A stretch of DNA of 64,000 bases from Erythrobacter sp. (lineage in GTDB: Bacteria; Pseudomonadota; Alphaproteobacteria; Sphingomonadales; Sphingomonadaceae): contig JAACTC010000005.1 of NCBI GenBank assembly GCA_009993635.1, positions 496,001 to 560,000 of the forward strand, read 5' to 3'. The translations under genes and the position numbers were made by a program. The notes under the pieces were generated by a model. The model made no database searches and had not been told where the DNA came from. It saw only the letters and a program-made list of their open reading frames with translations. Each line of letters begins with the position of its first letter. Position 1 is the first letter of the stretch. This document shows, piece by piece, positions 43,731-52,996 of this stretch.

Positions 43731-44987
43731 TCACCTCTCCTTGACGAGCGTCACCTGGTGGACGTCGATCCCCCCACCGCGAAAACCGCCCTCGCAATAC
43801 ATAAGATAATACCGCCACAATGCCTTGAAGCGATCGTCGAAGCCAGCGGGCAGCGATCCCTGGGCTTCCGCCCGGTCGAAATTGTCGCGCCAGATGCGCA
43901 GCGTTTCGGCGTAATCGATCCCGAACCGGACCTCGTCCTGCCAGGCGAGGCCGCGTTCCTCGGCCAGTGCGCGAAATTCCGCAGCACGGATCAGCAAGCC
44001 GCCGGGGAAGATGTAGGCCTGGATGAAATCCGCGCTTTTCGCATAGGCATCGAACAGCTCGTCCTTCATGGAAATGAACTGGATGGCCGCCCGCCCGCCC
44101 TGCTTCAGATTGCGCGCTACGCAGTCCATGAAAGTCGGCCAATATTCGCGGCCCAGCGCCTCGACCATTTCGACGCTGACGATGGCGTCGTATTCGCCCG
44201 CGGTGTCGCGGTAGTCCTGCTGCAGGAAACGGACGTTCCCGTTGCCGTGTCGCCGTGCCCACGCAAGCTGTTCTTCCGACAGGCTGATGGCATCGACCGC
44301 AACCCCGCGATCCGCCGCCGCGCCCGCCTGCGTGCCCCAGCCGCAGCCGATCTCCAGCAGGCGATTCCCCGGCCGCACCGCAACGCGGTCGAGAATTGCC
44401 TCGATCTTCGCCAGTTGCCCCGCGTCGAGTACCTTCGAGGCCTCATCCGGGTCGAACAGGGCGGACGAATAGGTCATCGTCTCGCCCAGCCACGAAGCGT
44501 AGAAATCATTGCCGAGGTCGTAGTGCGCGGCGATGTTCCTCGCTGCGCCCTCCCTGGTGTTGCGCTGCCTGCCATGGGCAGCGCGCAAGGCGCGGTTCCA
44601 TGCGCCCTTGGCGCGCGCGGAATCGCCCAGCGTTTCGGCATTCTGCATGAACAGGGCGAACAGCGGCACGGGATCGCGGCTGGACCATTCGCCCGCTTCC
44701 CATGCCTGATACCAGCCGACCGAGCCGCCGGTGGCGACGCGCACCAGCGCGCGCCAGTTGTGGATCGTCACCTCAGCCTCGAACCCCGGGGCGCGGCCGC
44801 CGATCAGCCGGGTGCTGCCGTCGGGCAAGCGGCCCAGCAGCGAGCCACGGTCCATCCCGGCATCCATGCGGTCGATCAGCTTGTGAAAACCGGGCGCGAG
44901 CAGGCGGGAAAAAAGGCCGGGACGCCTTTCGAAACGCTGTGAGGCGGCAAGCAGATCGCTCCCGCGCGAAGGATCGGTCACCCCCAT
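43731..44987 (-). CDS. cfa: Cyclopropane-fatty-acyl-phospholipid synthase
   Basis: 418-aa SAM-dependent membrane-lipid methylenation enzyme. An N-terminal domain precedes the SAM site LLEIGCGWGTQA near residue 215, and ISLSEEQLAWA and VSVEMVEALG follow in the expected order. CFA formation stabilises membranes under acid or stationary-phase stress. The stop is followed after 1 bp by the serine hydrolase gene. Confidence 0.93.
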   Translation of the reverse strand: MGVTDPSRGSDLLAASQRFERRPGLFSRLLAPGFHKLIDRMDAGMDRGSLLGRLPDGSTRLIGGRAPGFEAEVTIHNWRALVRVATGGSVGWYQAWEAGEWSSRDPVPLFALFMQNAETLGDSARAKGAWNRALRAAHGRQRNTREGAARNIAAHYDLGNDFYASWLGETMTYSSALFDPDEASKVLDAGQLAKIEAILDRVAVRPGNRLLEIGCGWGTQAGAAADRGVAVDAISLSEEQLAWARRHGNGNVRFLQQDYRDTAGEYDAIVSVEMVEALGREYWPTFMDCVARNLKQGGRAAIQFISMKDELFDAYAKSADFIQAYIFPGGLLIRAAEFRALAEERGLAWQDEVRFGIDYAETLRIWRDNFDRAEAQGSLPAGFDDRFKALWRYYLMYCEGGFRGGGIDVHQVTLVKER

Positions 44988-45057
44988 GCGGGCCGGCTTA
45001 TGCCGCGCGCAAATCTGCGGGACAACCCTTTACCAATCCCTCCTGCCGGTTGGGCTC

Positions 45058-46461
45058 TCAGCCGTCTTTCATGTCGCGGTAGGCTTGCAGCGCGCGCTCG
45101 CGCGCGGCGCGATGGCCGATGATCTTGTCGGGGTAATCATCCGGCCTGCAATCATCCGACGGATCGTGGATTTCGCTGTCCGGCAGATCGGCCAATTCGG
45201 GCACCCATTCGCGGATATAGCCTGCCGCGTCGAACTTCTCGCTCTGGCTCAGCGGCGCCATGATCCGGGGGAACATGTTGCTGTCCACGCCGGTGCCCGC
45301 GACCCATTGCCAGTTGGTGCCATTGCTGGCGTAGTCGGCGTCGACCAGCGTATCCCAGAACCAGCGTTCGCCGTGCCGCCAGTCGATCAGCAGGTGCTTG
45401 ATGAGGAAGCTGGCCGCGATCATCCGGACGCGGTTGTGCATCCAGCCGATCGCCCACAATTGCCGCATCCCGGCGTCCACAATGGGGTAGCCGGTGCGCC
45501 CCATCTGCCAGGCCTCAAGCTCTTCCTGAATGATGTGCCCGCGGTTGGGATTGCGCCACAGCTTGGCGTCGTCGATCGCATCGCGGTAGGTTTCTTCCGG
45601 ATAGCTGGGAAACTGGCACAGGATATTCTGCGCATAATCGCGCCAGATCAGCTCTCCCTCATAGGTCTTCCAGCCATCGCTGCGCTTGTCCTTGAGTGCG
45701 TGCCAGATGGTCACCGGGGAGATTTCGCCCCAGTGCAGGTGCGGCGACATCTGGCTGGTCTGATCCTCGCTCGGCAGGTTGCGACCGTCTTCGTATTCGG
45801 CGACGTGATCGGCCCACCAGTCGAGCCGTTCACGCGCCGCACTCTCTCCGATCGACCAGAATTTCGCCATGTCTGTCGCCCAGTCGGGGTTGGTGGGCAG
45901 CAGTCCCCAATCCGCCAGATCGTCGCTTTGCGGAAGATCGGAGGGTTGCGAGATCGCCTCCGGCTCCGGAAGTTCGTCGCGCGGCGGCATGATGTCGCGC
46001 ATGGTGCGCGCGAAGGGGGTGTAGATCTTGTACGGATCGCCCGACCCCGTTGTCGCGGTGCCGGGCGGCATCAGATAGTTGCCGTCGTGAAGCTCCAGCT
46101 CGCATCCGTCGGGCAGCGCCTTCTTGAGATCGCCCTGCGCCTTTCTCCACCATGGCTCGTAATGGCGGTTGGCATGGATCGCCTCGGCCCCGGTTTTCGC
46201 GGCGAGATCGGCGAGAATATTCACGCTGTCGCCCCGCCGCAGGATCAGCTTTGCATTGTGCCGCCCGAAACTGGTGGCAAGGCTTTCGAGCGAATGGTGC
46301 AGCCACCAGCGCGAGGCGCCGCCATATTTGCGATCCCCCGGCCGCTCGTCGTCGAGCACGAAAACGGGGATGATCGGGCCTGCCTGCGCGGCGGCATAGA
46401 GCGCGGGCTGGTCTGCCAGCCGCAGGTCGCGCCGCAGCCATACGATTTGGGGAGACGTCAT
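45058..46461 (-). CDS. phrB: Deoxyribodipyrimidine photolyase
   Basis: 467-aa class I CPD photolyase that repairs UV-induced pyrimidine dimers using FADH- and an antenna. It starts with PQIVWLRRDLRLADQPAL. The FAD-binding C-terminal half carries WQMGRTGYPIVDAGMRQL and MHNRVRMIAASFL, with NWQWVAGTG near residue 385. The ATG at 46461 overlaps the divergent PAP2 ATG at 46460 by two bases (CATG). Confidence 0.96.
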   Translation of the reverse strand: MTSPQIVWLRRDLRLADQPALYAAAQAGPIIPVFVLDDERPGDRKYGGASRWWLHHSLESLATSFGRHNAKLILRRGDSVNILADLAAKTGAEAIHANRHYEPWWRKAQGDLKKALPDGCELELHDGNYLMPPGTATTGSGDPYKIYTPFARTMRDIMPPRDELPEPEAISQPSDLPQSDDLADWGLLPTNPDWATDMAKFWSIGESAARERLDWWADHVAEYEDGRNLPSEDQTSQMSPHLHWGEISPVTIWHALKDKRSDGWKTYEGELIWRDYAQNILCQFPSYPEETYRDAIDDAKLWRNPNRGHIIQEELEAWQMGRTGYPIVDAGMRQLWAIGWMHNRVRMIAASFLIKHLLIDWRHGERWFWDTLVDADYASNGTNWQWVAGTGVDSNMFPRIMAPLSQSEKFDAAGYIREWVPELADLPDSEIHDPSDDCRPDDYPDKIIGHRAARERALQAYRDMKDG

Positions 46462-47281
46462 GCGCAAGGAACCGACCTCTGGACGAGCTGTTCCTGAAGC
46501 CATGGACAAGAGCCAAAGTGGCCAGACAACCGAGCCCGATGCTCCCCTGCCCGCCGAAACGGTTTCGCTGCCGGCGCGTGGATTTACGATCGACCGATCG
46601 AAAGCCCTGATCGCCGCTGGCGTGCTGTGGGCGATCTGGGGCGTGATGATCTGGCTGGTCACCCAGGGCCGCACCGAAAGCTTCGATCACTCCGGCCTGC
46701 TGCTCTACCGCGCGGGCGTCGATCTCCAGCCGCTCGGCGGCAATATGCTGGAAGAGGCGGTGCGCGATGTGACCGCGCTGGGAGGGTTCTTCCTTTCCAC
46801 CATCGCGGCGGGCGCGGCGGCCATCGCGTTGCTGTTCCTGCGGCTACGGCGCGAGGCCATGCTGTTCACGCTTACCGTCGTACTCGGCTGGGGTCTCAAT
46901 GCGGGCATGAAGCTGATCGTCGGGCGAGAGCGCCCTACCCTTGTGCCACACCTGACGGAGGCGGCAGGCTACAGCTTCCCCAGCGGACACAGCTTTGCTT
47001 CGGCGATGATCTATATCGGCATGGCGCTGGCCTTCGCCTCGCTCAGCAGCAGACACAGCGTCCGCTACACGCTGATCGGCAGCGCGATGGTCATTTCCGC
47101 GATGATCGCCTGGAGCCGGGTGATGCTGGGCGTACACTTCCCCAGCGATGTGATCGCCGGGTGGAGCGGCGGCGCGGCGTGGGCCTTCACCGCCGCCGCG
47201 CTGCTCTACGAACCGGCCAAGCGTGCCGCGGATAGCGAGACGGCGCACCATCTCGACCCGATGGAGCGCCACGCTCGCTAG
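46460..47281 (+). CDS. PAP2-family membrane phosphatase
   Basis: 273-aa inner-membrane phosphatase, candidate for dephosphorylating undecaprenyl or phosphatidic acid pyrophosphates. The three-part signature is complete: KLIVGRERP near residue 154, SFPSGHS near residue 175 and SRVMLGVHFPSDVIAG near residue 217. About six hydrophobic segments follow a hydrophilic N-terminus. GGGGAGA lies 5 nt before the ATG at 46460, favouring this start, although ATG 46502 is an alternative that would avoid the overlap with the photolyase start. Confidence 0.92.
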   Translation: MRKEPTSGRAVPEAMDKSQSGQTTEPDAPLPAETVSLPARGFTIDRSKALIAAGVLWAIWGVMIWLVTQGRTESFDHSGLLLYRAGVDLQPLGGNMLEEAVRDVTALGGFFLSTIAAGAAAIALLFLRLRREAMLFTLTVVLGWGLNAGMKLIVGRERPTLVPHLTEAAGYSFPSGHSFASAMIYIGMALAFASLSSRHSVRYTLIGSAMVISAMIAWSRVMLGVHFPSDVIAGWSGGAAWAFTAAALLYEPAKRAADSETAHHLDPMERHAR

Positions 47282-47284
47282 GCG

Positions 47285-48334
47285 TCAGACCGGATCCTGT
47301 GCAGATCCGTCCACCGTCCAGGTCTGCCCACCGCTGAGCAACTTCGCGAGGTTGGGTTCCTTGCCGCTGACCGAGGCTTCACGCTCGGCAATCACTGCGC
47401 TTTCGTAGGTCGCGGCAGGATCGTCGTAGAGGACGCCCAGCGGCATCGGGAAGGTGCCGAAGGGCAGTTCGGCGAGCAGATGCGCCATCACGCGGTTTTT
47501 CACATCATGGACACGCACGCCCGCAGACTGCCAGTCGGGAGTCCCATCTTCTTTGGCGACGACATCGACCACGGTGAAGTGCAGCTTGTCCGCATCGAAC
47601 GCGAGGCCCTTGGTGCCCTTGTCGAACAGCATTGGCTCCCCATCGGCGAGCCACAGCTGCTGGCCTTCTGCGCCCTTGGGCGCGGCGAAGGCGTCGAACA
47701 CGTCCTTGTTATAGACGATGCAGTTCTGGAAGATCTCGACGAACGCCGCGCCCTGGTGCGCGTGCGCAGCTTTCAGCACATCGGGAAGGTTCTTCGACAC
47801 GTCGATCCCGCGCCCGACGAAGCGCGCACCGCTGCCCAGCGCGAAGGCGCAGGGGTTGGCGGGGTGATCGACCGAGCCGATCGGGCTGGTCGGCGAACGC
47901 GTGCCTTCGCGGCTGGTCGGCGAGTACTGACCTTTCGTGAGGCCATAAATCTCGTTGTTGAACAGCATGATCTGCATGTTCACGTTGCGGCGCAGCACGT
48001 GCATCATGTGGTTGCCGCCGATGCTGAGGCCGTCGCCGTCGCCGGTCACCAGCCACACATCGAGGTCAGGGTTGGCCAGCTTCACACCCGTCGCCACCGC
48101 AGGCGCGCGGCCGTGGATCGTGTGGAAGCCGTAGCTCTCGATATAATAGGGGAAGCGGCTGGAGCAGCCGATGCCGGAGATGAACACGGTGTTCGCCGGA
48201 TCGGAGCCCAGCTGCGGCAGCGTGCGCTGCACGGCCTTGAGGATCGCATAATCCCCGCAACCGGGGCACCAGCGAACCTCCTGGTCGGTTTCCCAGTCTT
48301 TGAGCGTGGTTTCGATTTTAACGGGTGCGTTCAT
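47285..48334 (-). CDS. korB: 2-oxoacid:ferredoxin oxidoreductase beta subunit
   Basis: 349-aa thiamine-pyrophosphate subunit of a 2-oxoacid (likely 2-oxoglutarate) oxidoreductase. The TPP/cluster region begins WCPGCGDYAILKAVQ, then VTGDGDGLSIGGNHMMH and LFNNEIYGLTKGQYSPTS. The ATG overlaps the alpha-subunit stop by 1 nt (TAATG). The enzyme decarboxylates 2-oxoacids and passes electrons to ferredoxin or a related acceptor. Confidence 0.94.
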   Translation of the reverse strand: MNAPVKIETTLKDWETDQEVRWCPGCGDYAILKAVQRTLPQLGSDPANTVFISGIGCSSRFPYYIESYGFHTIHGRAPAVATGVKLANPDLDVWLVTGDGDGLSIGGNHMMHVLRRNVNMQIMLFNNEIYGLTKGQYSPTSREGTRSPTSPIGSVDHPANPCAFALGSGARFVGRGIDVSKNLPDVLKAAHAHQGAAFVEIFQNCIVYNKDVFDAFAAPKGAEGQQLWLADGEPMLFDKGTKGLAFDADKLHFTVVDVVAKEDGTPDWQSAGVRVHDVKNRVMAHLLAELPFGTFPMPLGVLYDDPAATYESAVIAEREASVSGKEPNLAKLLSGGQTWTVDGSAQDPV

Positions 48335-50268
48335 TATTCGCTCTCCACCGGGCTCGGCAGCTGTTGTTCGTTCGCGGCGACCTCGCCGCCCTCGTTACCC
48401 ACGACATCGTCAAAGTACGCACAGATCGCGTCTTCCAGTTCGGCGATCTGGAACGGCTGGCCGCTGGTCTTGGTCAGGCTTTCCGCGTCGACCAGCAGCT
48501 GGTCGCGCAGCACGGTCTTGAACTGGCCGGTGTTCATTTCGGGCACCAGCACGCGCTCGAACCCGCTGAGCAATTCGCCCAGGTTCGCAGGCAGCGGCCA
48601 GATGTGGCGCACGTGGATGTGCGAAACCGAACAGCCCTTCTCGATGCTGCGGCGCACGGCCTGCTTGATCGGGCCGTAGGTGCTGCCCCAGCCGACCACC
48701 GCGAGCTTGCCGGTCGTCTCGCCAAAGGCGACTTCCTGGTCGGGCACGGGGATGTTCGCGATCTTGTCGCGCCGCGTGTCGGTCATCAACTGGTGGTTGG
48801 CTGGGTCGTAAGAGATGTTGCCGGTGGTCGCGTCCTTCTCGATCCCGCCGATGCGGTGCATCATGCCGGGCGTGCCGGGCTTGATCCACGGGCGCGAGCC
48901 CTTTTCGTTGCGCTTGTAGGGCTCCAGCACGTCGCCGCGCGGTTCTTCCAGGAATTTCGCCGGGAACGGCTCGAAACTGGCCGGGTCGGGTACCTTCCAT
49001 GGCTCCGCCGCATTGGCGATATAGCCGTCGGTCAGCAGCATGACCGGGGTCATATACTGCACAGCGATGCGGCAAGCCTCGATAGCAACTTCGAACGCGT
49101 CGCCGGGGCTGCGCGCGGCGATCACCGGCATCGGCGCATCGCCGTTGCGGCCATAAACCGCCTGATAGAGGTCGCTCTGCTCGGTCTTGGTCGGCAACCC
49201 GGTCGACGGGCCGCCCCGCTGTGAATTCACCACCACCAGCGGCAGCTCGGTCATGATGCCGAGCCCCAAAGCCTCGGTCTTGAGCGCGATGCCAGGGCCG
49301 GAGGACGAGGTGACGCCCAGCTGGCCCGCATAGCTCGCACCGATGGCGGCGCAGACAGCGGCAATCTCGTCTTCCGCCTGGAAGGTGGTGACGCCGAATT
49401 CCTTAAGCCGCGCGAGGTGGTGAAGGATCGCACTGGCAGGCGTGATCGGGTAGCCACCGAAGAAGATCGGCAACTCAGCCAGCTGCCCGCCCGCGACAAG
49501 GCCGAGCGAGACGGCTTCCGCGCCGGTAATCGTGCGGTACAGGCCCGGCTCGCTGGGCACCGGCGGCAGGTTGACCTGCTTCAGCGGGCCGGAAAGCTCC
49601 GCCGTCTCGCCATAGGCGTGCCCCGCGTCGAGCGCGGCGATATTGGCCGCGGCAATGTCGGGTGCCTTGGCGAACTTCTTGTTCAGCCAGTCATGCAGCG
49701 GCTGGCGGGGACGGTCGAACATCCACAGTGCCAGACCCAGCGTCCACATGTTCTTGCAGCGCAGGCCATCCTTCTTGCCGAGGCCGAAAGGCTCCACGGC
49801 TTCCAGTGTGCGCGCGCTGATGTCGAACGCCAGCACATCGAACGGCGCGAGCGTATCGTCGTCGAGCGGGCTCGCGTCGTATTTCGCCTTGTCGAGGTTG
49901 CGCTTGGTGAATTCGCCGGTGTCGACGATCACCAGCCCGCCGGGCTTGAGCGCGGGCAGGTTCACCTTCAGCGCGGCCGGGTTCATCGCCACCAGCACAT
50001 CGGGCGCGTCGCCTGCGGTGTTTATCTGCCGCGATCCAAAATTGATCTGGAAAGCCGACACGCCGAACAGTGTGCCCTGCGGCGCGCGGATTTCCGCCGG
50101 GAAATCCGGGAAGGTCGCGAGGTCATTGCCCGCCAGCGCGGTGCTGAGCGTGAATTGCCCGCCCGTCAGCTGCATGCCGTCGCCGGAATCGCCGGCGAAG
50201 CGCACGACGATCGCGTCGGGGGCATCGGTGTGCGGGGTGTCGGAGGCTGGAGGCGCCTGGGTCGCCAT
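48334..50268 (-). CDS. korA: 2-oxoacid:ferredoxin oxidoreductase alpha subunit (fused gamma-alpha)
   Basis: 644-aa subunit in which the gamma domain (VVRFAGDSGDGMQLTGGQF near residue 20) is fused before the alpha domain (GGYPITPASAILHHLARL near residue 270). SSGPGIALKTEALGLG and NSQRGGPSTGLPTKTEQSD follow in the alpha part. This two-subunit form is the oxygen-tolerant type known from aerobic bacteria. ATG 50268 is used; the extension to 50352 is basic and unconserved. It is divergent from the hydrolase at 50446. Confidence 0.94.
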   Translation of the reverse strand: MATQAPPASDTPHTDAPDAIVVRFAGDSGDGMQLTGGQFTLSTALAGNDLATFPDFPAEIRAPQGTLFGVSAFQINFGSRQINTAGDAPDVLVAMNPAALKVNLPALKPGGLVIVDTGEFTKRNLDKAKYDASPLDDDTLAPFDVLAFDISARTLEAVEPFGLGKKDGLRCKNMWTLGLALWMFDRPRQPLHDWLNKKFAKAPDIAAANIAALDAGHAYGETAELSGPLKQVNLPPVPSEPGLYRTITGAEAVSLGLVAGGQLAELPIFFGGYPITPASAILHHLARLKEFGVTTFQAEDEIAAVCAAIGASYAGQLGVTSSSGPGIALKTEALGLGIMTELPLVVVNSQRGGPSTGLPTKTEQSDLYQAVYGRNGDAPMPVIAARSPGDAFEVAIEACRIAVQYMTPVMLLTDGYIANAAEPWKVPDPASFEPFPAKFLEEPRGDVLEPYKRNEKGSRPWIKPGTPGMMHRIGGIEKDATTGNISYDPANHQLMTDTRRDKIANIPVPDQEVAFGETTGKLAVVGWGSTYGPIKQAVRRSIEKGCSVSHIHVRHIWPLPANLGELLSGFERVLVPEMNTGQFKTVLRDQLLVDAESLTKTSGQPFQIAELEDAICAYFDDVVGNEGGEVAANEQQLPSPVESE

Positions 50269-50445
50269 TATATACTTGTCCTTCGGGCCATCGTGGCGTC
50301 GTTGAAATCGTGCCTTGATCCGCCGCCTACGTGGCTGTGCGCAGGCGAGCAATCAAGTTTTTCTAATCCACCTGATGCAGATCGGTGGACAGGTCGCGCA
50401 CCGAGCGACTATCCAGCGCGGCCCGTTTCGAGGAAGGATTTGCCG

Positions 50446-51417
50446 ATGGCCGATACGCCCAATCCGAATGCCGCCAGCGAAGCCTTCGTCCGCCCCGATG
50501 TGCGGGGCCTGCTCGATATGCTCAAGGCGATGAACCGCCCGCCGGTGGAAGACGTCGGCGCGGTGGCCGCGCGCGAAGGGATGCGCGCGATGACCCAGAT
50601 CGGCGAGGCGGCGCCGCGCGAGATGGCGGTGATCAGGGACGTCACCTGCCCCGGCCCGGCGGGCGATATTCCCTGCCGTTTCTACGATACGCGCGAGTCG
50701 CGCGATCCGGGCCCCGCCGTGCTGTTCATCCACGGCGGCGGCTTCGTGATCGGCGATCTGGACGTCTACCACGCGATCTGCACCGAATTTGCTGCACGGC
50801 TCGACCTGCCGGTGCTCTCGGTCGATTACCGCCTCGCGCCCGAAGCCCCCTTCCCCGCCGCGCCCGACGATTGCGAGGCGGCGGCGCGCTGGCTCGCCTC
50901 GTCCCCAGAGGAACTGGGCCGCGAGATCACCGGGCTGGTGATCACTGGCGACAGTGCGGGCGGCAACCTCACGATCGTCACCACCAACGCGCTGCGCGAC
51001 GAGCCTGCCGATGTGCCGGTGCTTGTGCAGGCCCCGATCTACCCGGTCGCGGACGCCGCCGGGCAGCACGAAAGCTACCGCCGGTTCAAGGACGGCTTCT
51101 TCCTCACCGGCGCGACGATGGCGTGGTTCGACGAACAATACGCGCCCGATCCCGAAAGCCCGCGCAACCTTCCGCTGCTGGGCGATTGCAGCAACGCGCC
51201 GTCCACCGTGCTGTGCACCGCCGGGCTCGATCCCCTGCGCGACTCGGGCCGGGCCTACGCGGCGTGCCTGGTTAAGCATGGGACCGAGGTGACCTATCTC
51301 GAATTTCCCGGGATCATCCACGGTTTCTTCACCATGCGAAAGGCCATTCCCAGTGGCCAAGCCGATGTGGAATCCTTTATCGACGCCGTGGGGGCAGCAT
51401 TGGAACGACGACAGTGA
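50446..51417 (+). CDS. Alpha/beta hydrolase of the hormone-sensitive lipase family
   Basis: 323-aa esterase. The oxyanion motif is FIHGGGFVIGD near residue 101, the nucleophile elbow GDSAGGN gives the catalytic Ser near residue 169, followed by Asp in GLDPLRDS and His in IHGFF. The substrate is unknown, probably a short-chain ester. A ribosome site (AGGAAGG) lies upstream of ATG 50446, and the gene shares a 177-bp divergent promoter region with korA. Confidence 0.93.
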   Translation: MADTPNPNAASEAFVRPDVRGLLDMLKAMNRPPVEDVGAVAAREGMRAMTQIGEAAPREMAVIRDVTCPGPAGDIPCRFYDTRESRDPGPAVLFIHGGGFVIGDLDVYHAICTEFAARLDLPVLSVDYRLAPEAPFPAAPDDCEAAARWLASSPEELGREITGLVITGDSAGGNLTIVTTNALRDEPADVPVLVQAPIYPVADAAGQHESYRRFKDGFFLTGATMAWFDEQYAPDPESPRNLPLLGDCSNAPSTVLCTAGLDPLRDSGRAYAACLVKHGTEVTYLEFPGIIHGFFTMRKAIPSGQADVESFIDAVGAALERRQ

Positions 51418-51419
51418 CC

Positions 51420-51911
51420 ATGACAACGGATCGCGACATTTCAGGCCTCGGCTATCGCCCCTGCGTAGGCGTGATGCTGGTCAATTCGGCGGGCGAGGTC
51501 TTCGTCGGCCGGCGGATCGACAACAAGGAAGGCGACTTCTGGCAGATGCCGCAGGGCGGGATCGACGAGGGCGAAGACCCGCGCGATGCAGCCCTGCGCG
51601 AGCTGCATGAGGAGACCGGCGTCACTGCGGACAAGGTCGCCATCATTGGCCAGACCGCCGAACCGCTGCGCTACGATCTGCCGGACGAGCTGATCGGCAA
51701 GCTGTGGGGCGGCCAGTACCGCGGTCAGGAGCAGGCCTGGTTCCTCGCCCGGTTCGACGGTAGCGAGGAGGACATCGACCTCGAAGCCCACGAAACGCCC
51801 GAATTCTGCGAGTACCGCTGGGTCCCGGCGAGCACCGTGGCGGACCTGATCGTACCCTTCAAGAAGCGCGTCTACCGCGCGGTCGTGGCTGAGTTCGCAG
51901 ACCTGATCTGA
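51420..51911 (+). CDS. rppH: RNA pyrophosphohydrolase (Nudix)
   Basis: 163-aa Nudix hydrolase that removes pyrophosphate from the 5' end of mRNA and so triggers decay. The Nudix box is GGIDEGEDPRDAALRELHEETGV near residue 45, split as GGIDEGEDPRDA and LRELHEETGV. The family-typical VGVMLVNSAGEVFVGRR precedes it, and WQMPQGG is diagnostic for RppH. ATG 51420 is used; GTG 51414 in GTGA overlap with the hydrolase stop is an equally plausible coupled start. Confidence 0.95.
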   Translation: MTTDRDISGLGYRPCVGVMLVNSAGEVFVGRRIDNKEGDFWQMPQGGIDEGEDPRDAALRELHEETGVTADKVAIIGQTAEPLRYDLPDELIGKLWGGQYRGQEQAWFLARFDGSEEDIDLEAHETPEFCEYRWVPASTVADLIVPFKKRVYRAVVAEFADLI

Positions 51912-51955
51912 TCCCGACCTGCCCGATTGCGAGGTAGAAAGGCAGCTCCGGTGGC

Positions 51956-52399
51956 TCAGACCCGATCGGTATCCGCTTTGGCGATCACCTTTCGGCAAAC
52001 CTCCAGAAATTCGTCGTGCGACAGGTCATTCTTGACCGCGTTCACGCGCCATCCGCAGATCACGAAATCGAACCTGCCGTCCTTGCTGCCGACATGATCG
52101 ACCGTTGGCAGATCGGCGAAACCGGCCTTGTAGCCTGACCGGCCCTGCGCCGACTTTTCGTTGTCGTAGGTGCTGACTTTCGACCAATCGAGCTTTTCGC
52201 CCGTGTAGTAGTCGTGCGTCCCGTGGTCGCAAACCGCCGCATGGATCCGCTCACGATAGTCCTGCCCGGTGATGGGATACTCGACGCGCTTTCGATCGCG
52301 ACGGAGGTGCGCCTGCGCCTTTCGCCTGAGCCATCGGATATAGGTTTCGTGCGGGATGCCAAGCGGATCGGGAACCGGGTAGGCGCTTTTGAGAGACAC
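51956..52399 (-). CDS. HNH-like conserved hypothetical protein
   Basis: 147-aa basic protein. An N-terminal helical region (ETYIRWLRRKAQAHLRRDRKR) precedes DYYTGEKLDW and LPTVDHVGSK, then CGWRVNAVKNDLSHDEFLEVC. The DH plus later N/K-rich arrangement resembles an HNH/Endo VII-type nuclease core, but the zinc-binding Cys pairs are absent. The GC content is lower than in adjacent genes. It is 6 bp upstream of the TPR protein gene on the same strand. Confidence 0.72.
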   Translation of the reverse strand: MSLKSAYPVPDPLGIPHETYIRWLRRKAQAHLRRDRKRVEYPITGQDYRERIHAAVCDHGTHDYYTGEKLDWSKVSTYDNEKSAQGRSGYKAGFADLPTVDHVGSKDGRFDFVICGWRVNAVKNDLSHDEFLEVCRKVIAKADTDRV

Positions 52400-52405
52400 G
52401 CGCGG

Positions 52406-52927
52406 TCAGTTCGTCTCGGTCAGGTTCTGCGTCACCATGGCATCGGGCATGACCGCCTCGGCGGTCAGCACGGTCCTGTCTTTCGGCCCCTGCTCGATCG
52501 CCATGGCGAGGGCGCGCGTTTCGTCGCAGCTCGATCCGCATAGCGATTCCAGCTGCGCCAGATTGCGGCGCGCGCGATCCACGGCACCCTTTTCGACCAT
52601 CGCGGCTCCTTCGCCCGCGATCGCCAGATAGTTGCGCGGATCGCGGGTCAGCGCCTCGCGGTAATAGCGGATCGCCTTGCCCTGCAATCCTTCGCGCCGC
52701 GCGGCTTCGGCCAATGCGATCAGGATCGGGGTATATTGCGGATCGATCGCCAGCGCCGCCTCCAGCGCATCGACCGCGCGCTGCGGCTGGCCTGCGTCGA
52801 GCGCATCCTGCGCCTGCACCATCAGCACCTCCGCGCGCGGATCGGCCGGTTGCTGCTGCGCCGAACCCACGCTCGCCGTCACCGCGACCATCAGCGAAAG
52901 GGCAGCGGCAGCAGGAGCGTAACGCAT
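52406..52927 (-). CDS. Tetratricopeptide-repeat exported protein
   Basis: 173-aa protein with signal peptide MRYAPAAAALSLMVAVTASVGSA. Two to three TPR helices pairs follow (residues 28-110), with ALDAGQPQRAVDALEAALAIDP and GKAIRYYREALTRDPRNYLAI being the clearest. Cys residues in ESLCGSSCDETR may form a disulfide. A periplasmic scaffolding role is likely. ATG 52927 is chosen for the signal peptide; the frame is open to 52963. Confidence 0.83.
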   Translation of the reverse strand: MRYAPAAAALSLMVAVTASVGSAQQQPADPRAEVLMVQAQDALDAGQPQRAVDALEAALAIDPQYTPILIALAEAARREGLQGKAIRYYREALTRDPRNYLAIAGEGAAMVEKGAVDRARRNLAQLESLCGSSCDETRALAMAIEQGPKDRTVLTAEAVMPDAMVTQNLTETN

Positions 52928-52996
52928 CAAGGTTTCCTTCGACGAGGCCAGATAATCAGACATTGGCGCGATGGGAGGGGACCATAATGGGCAGGT

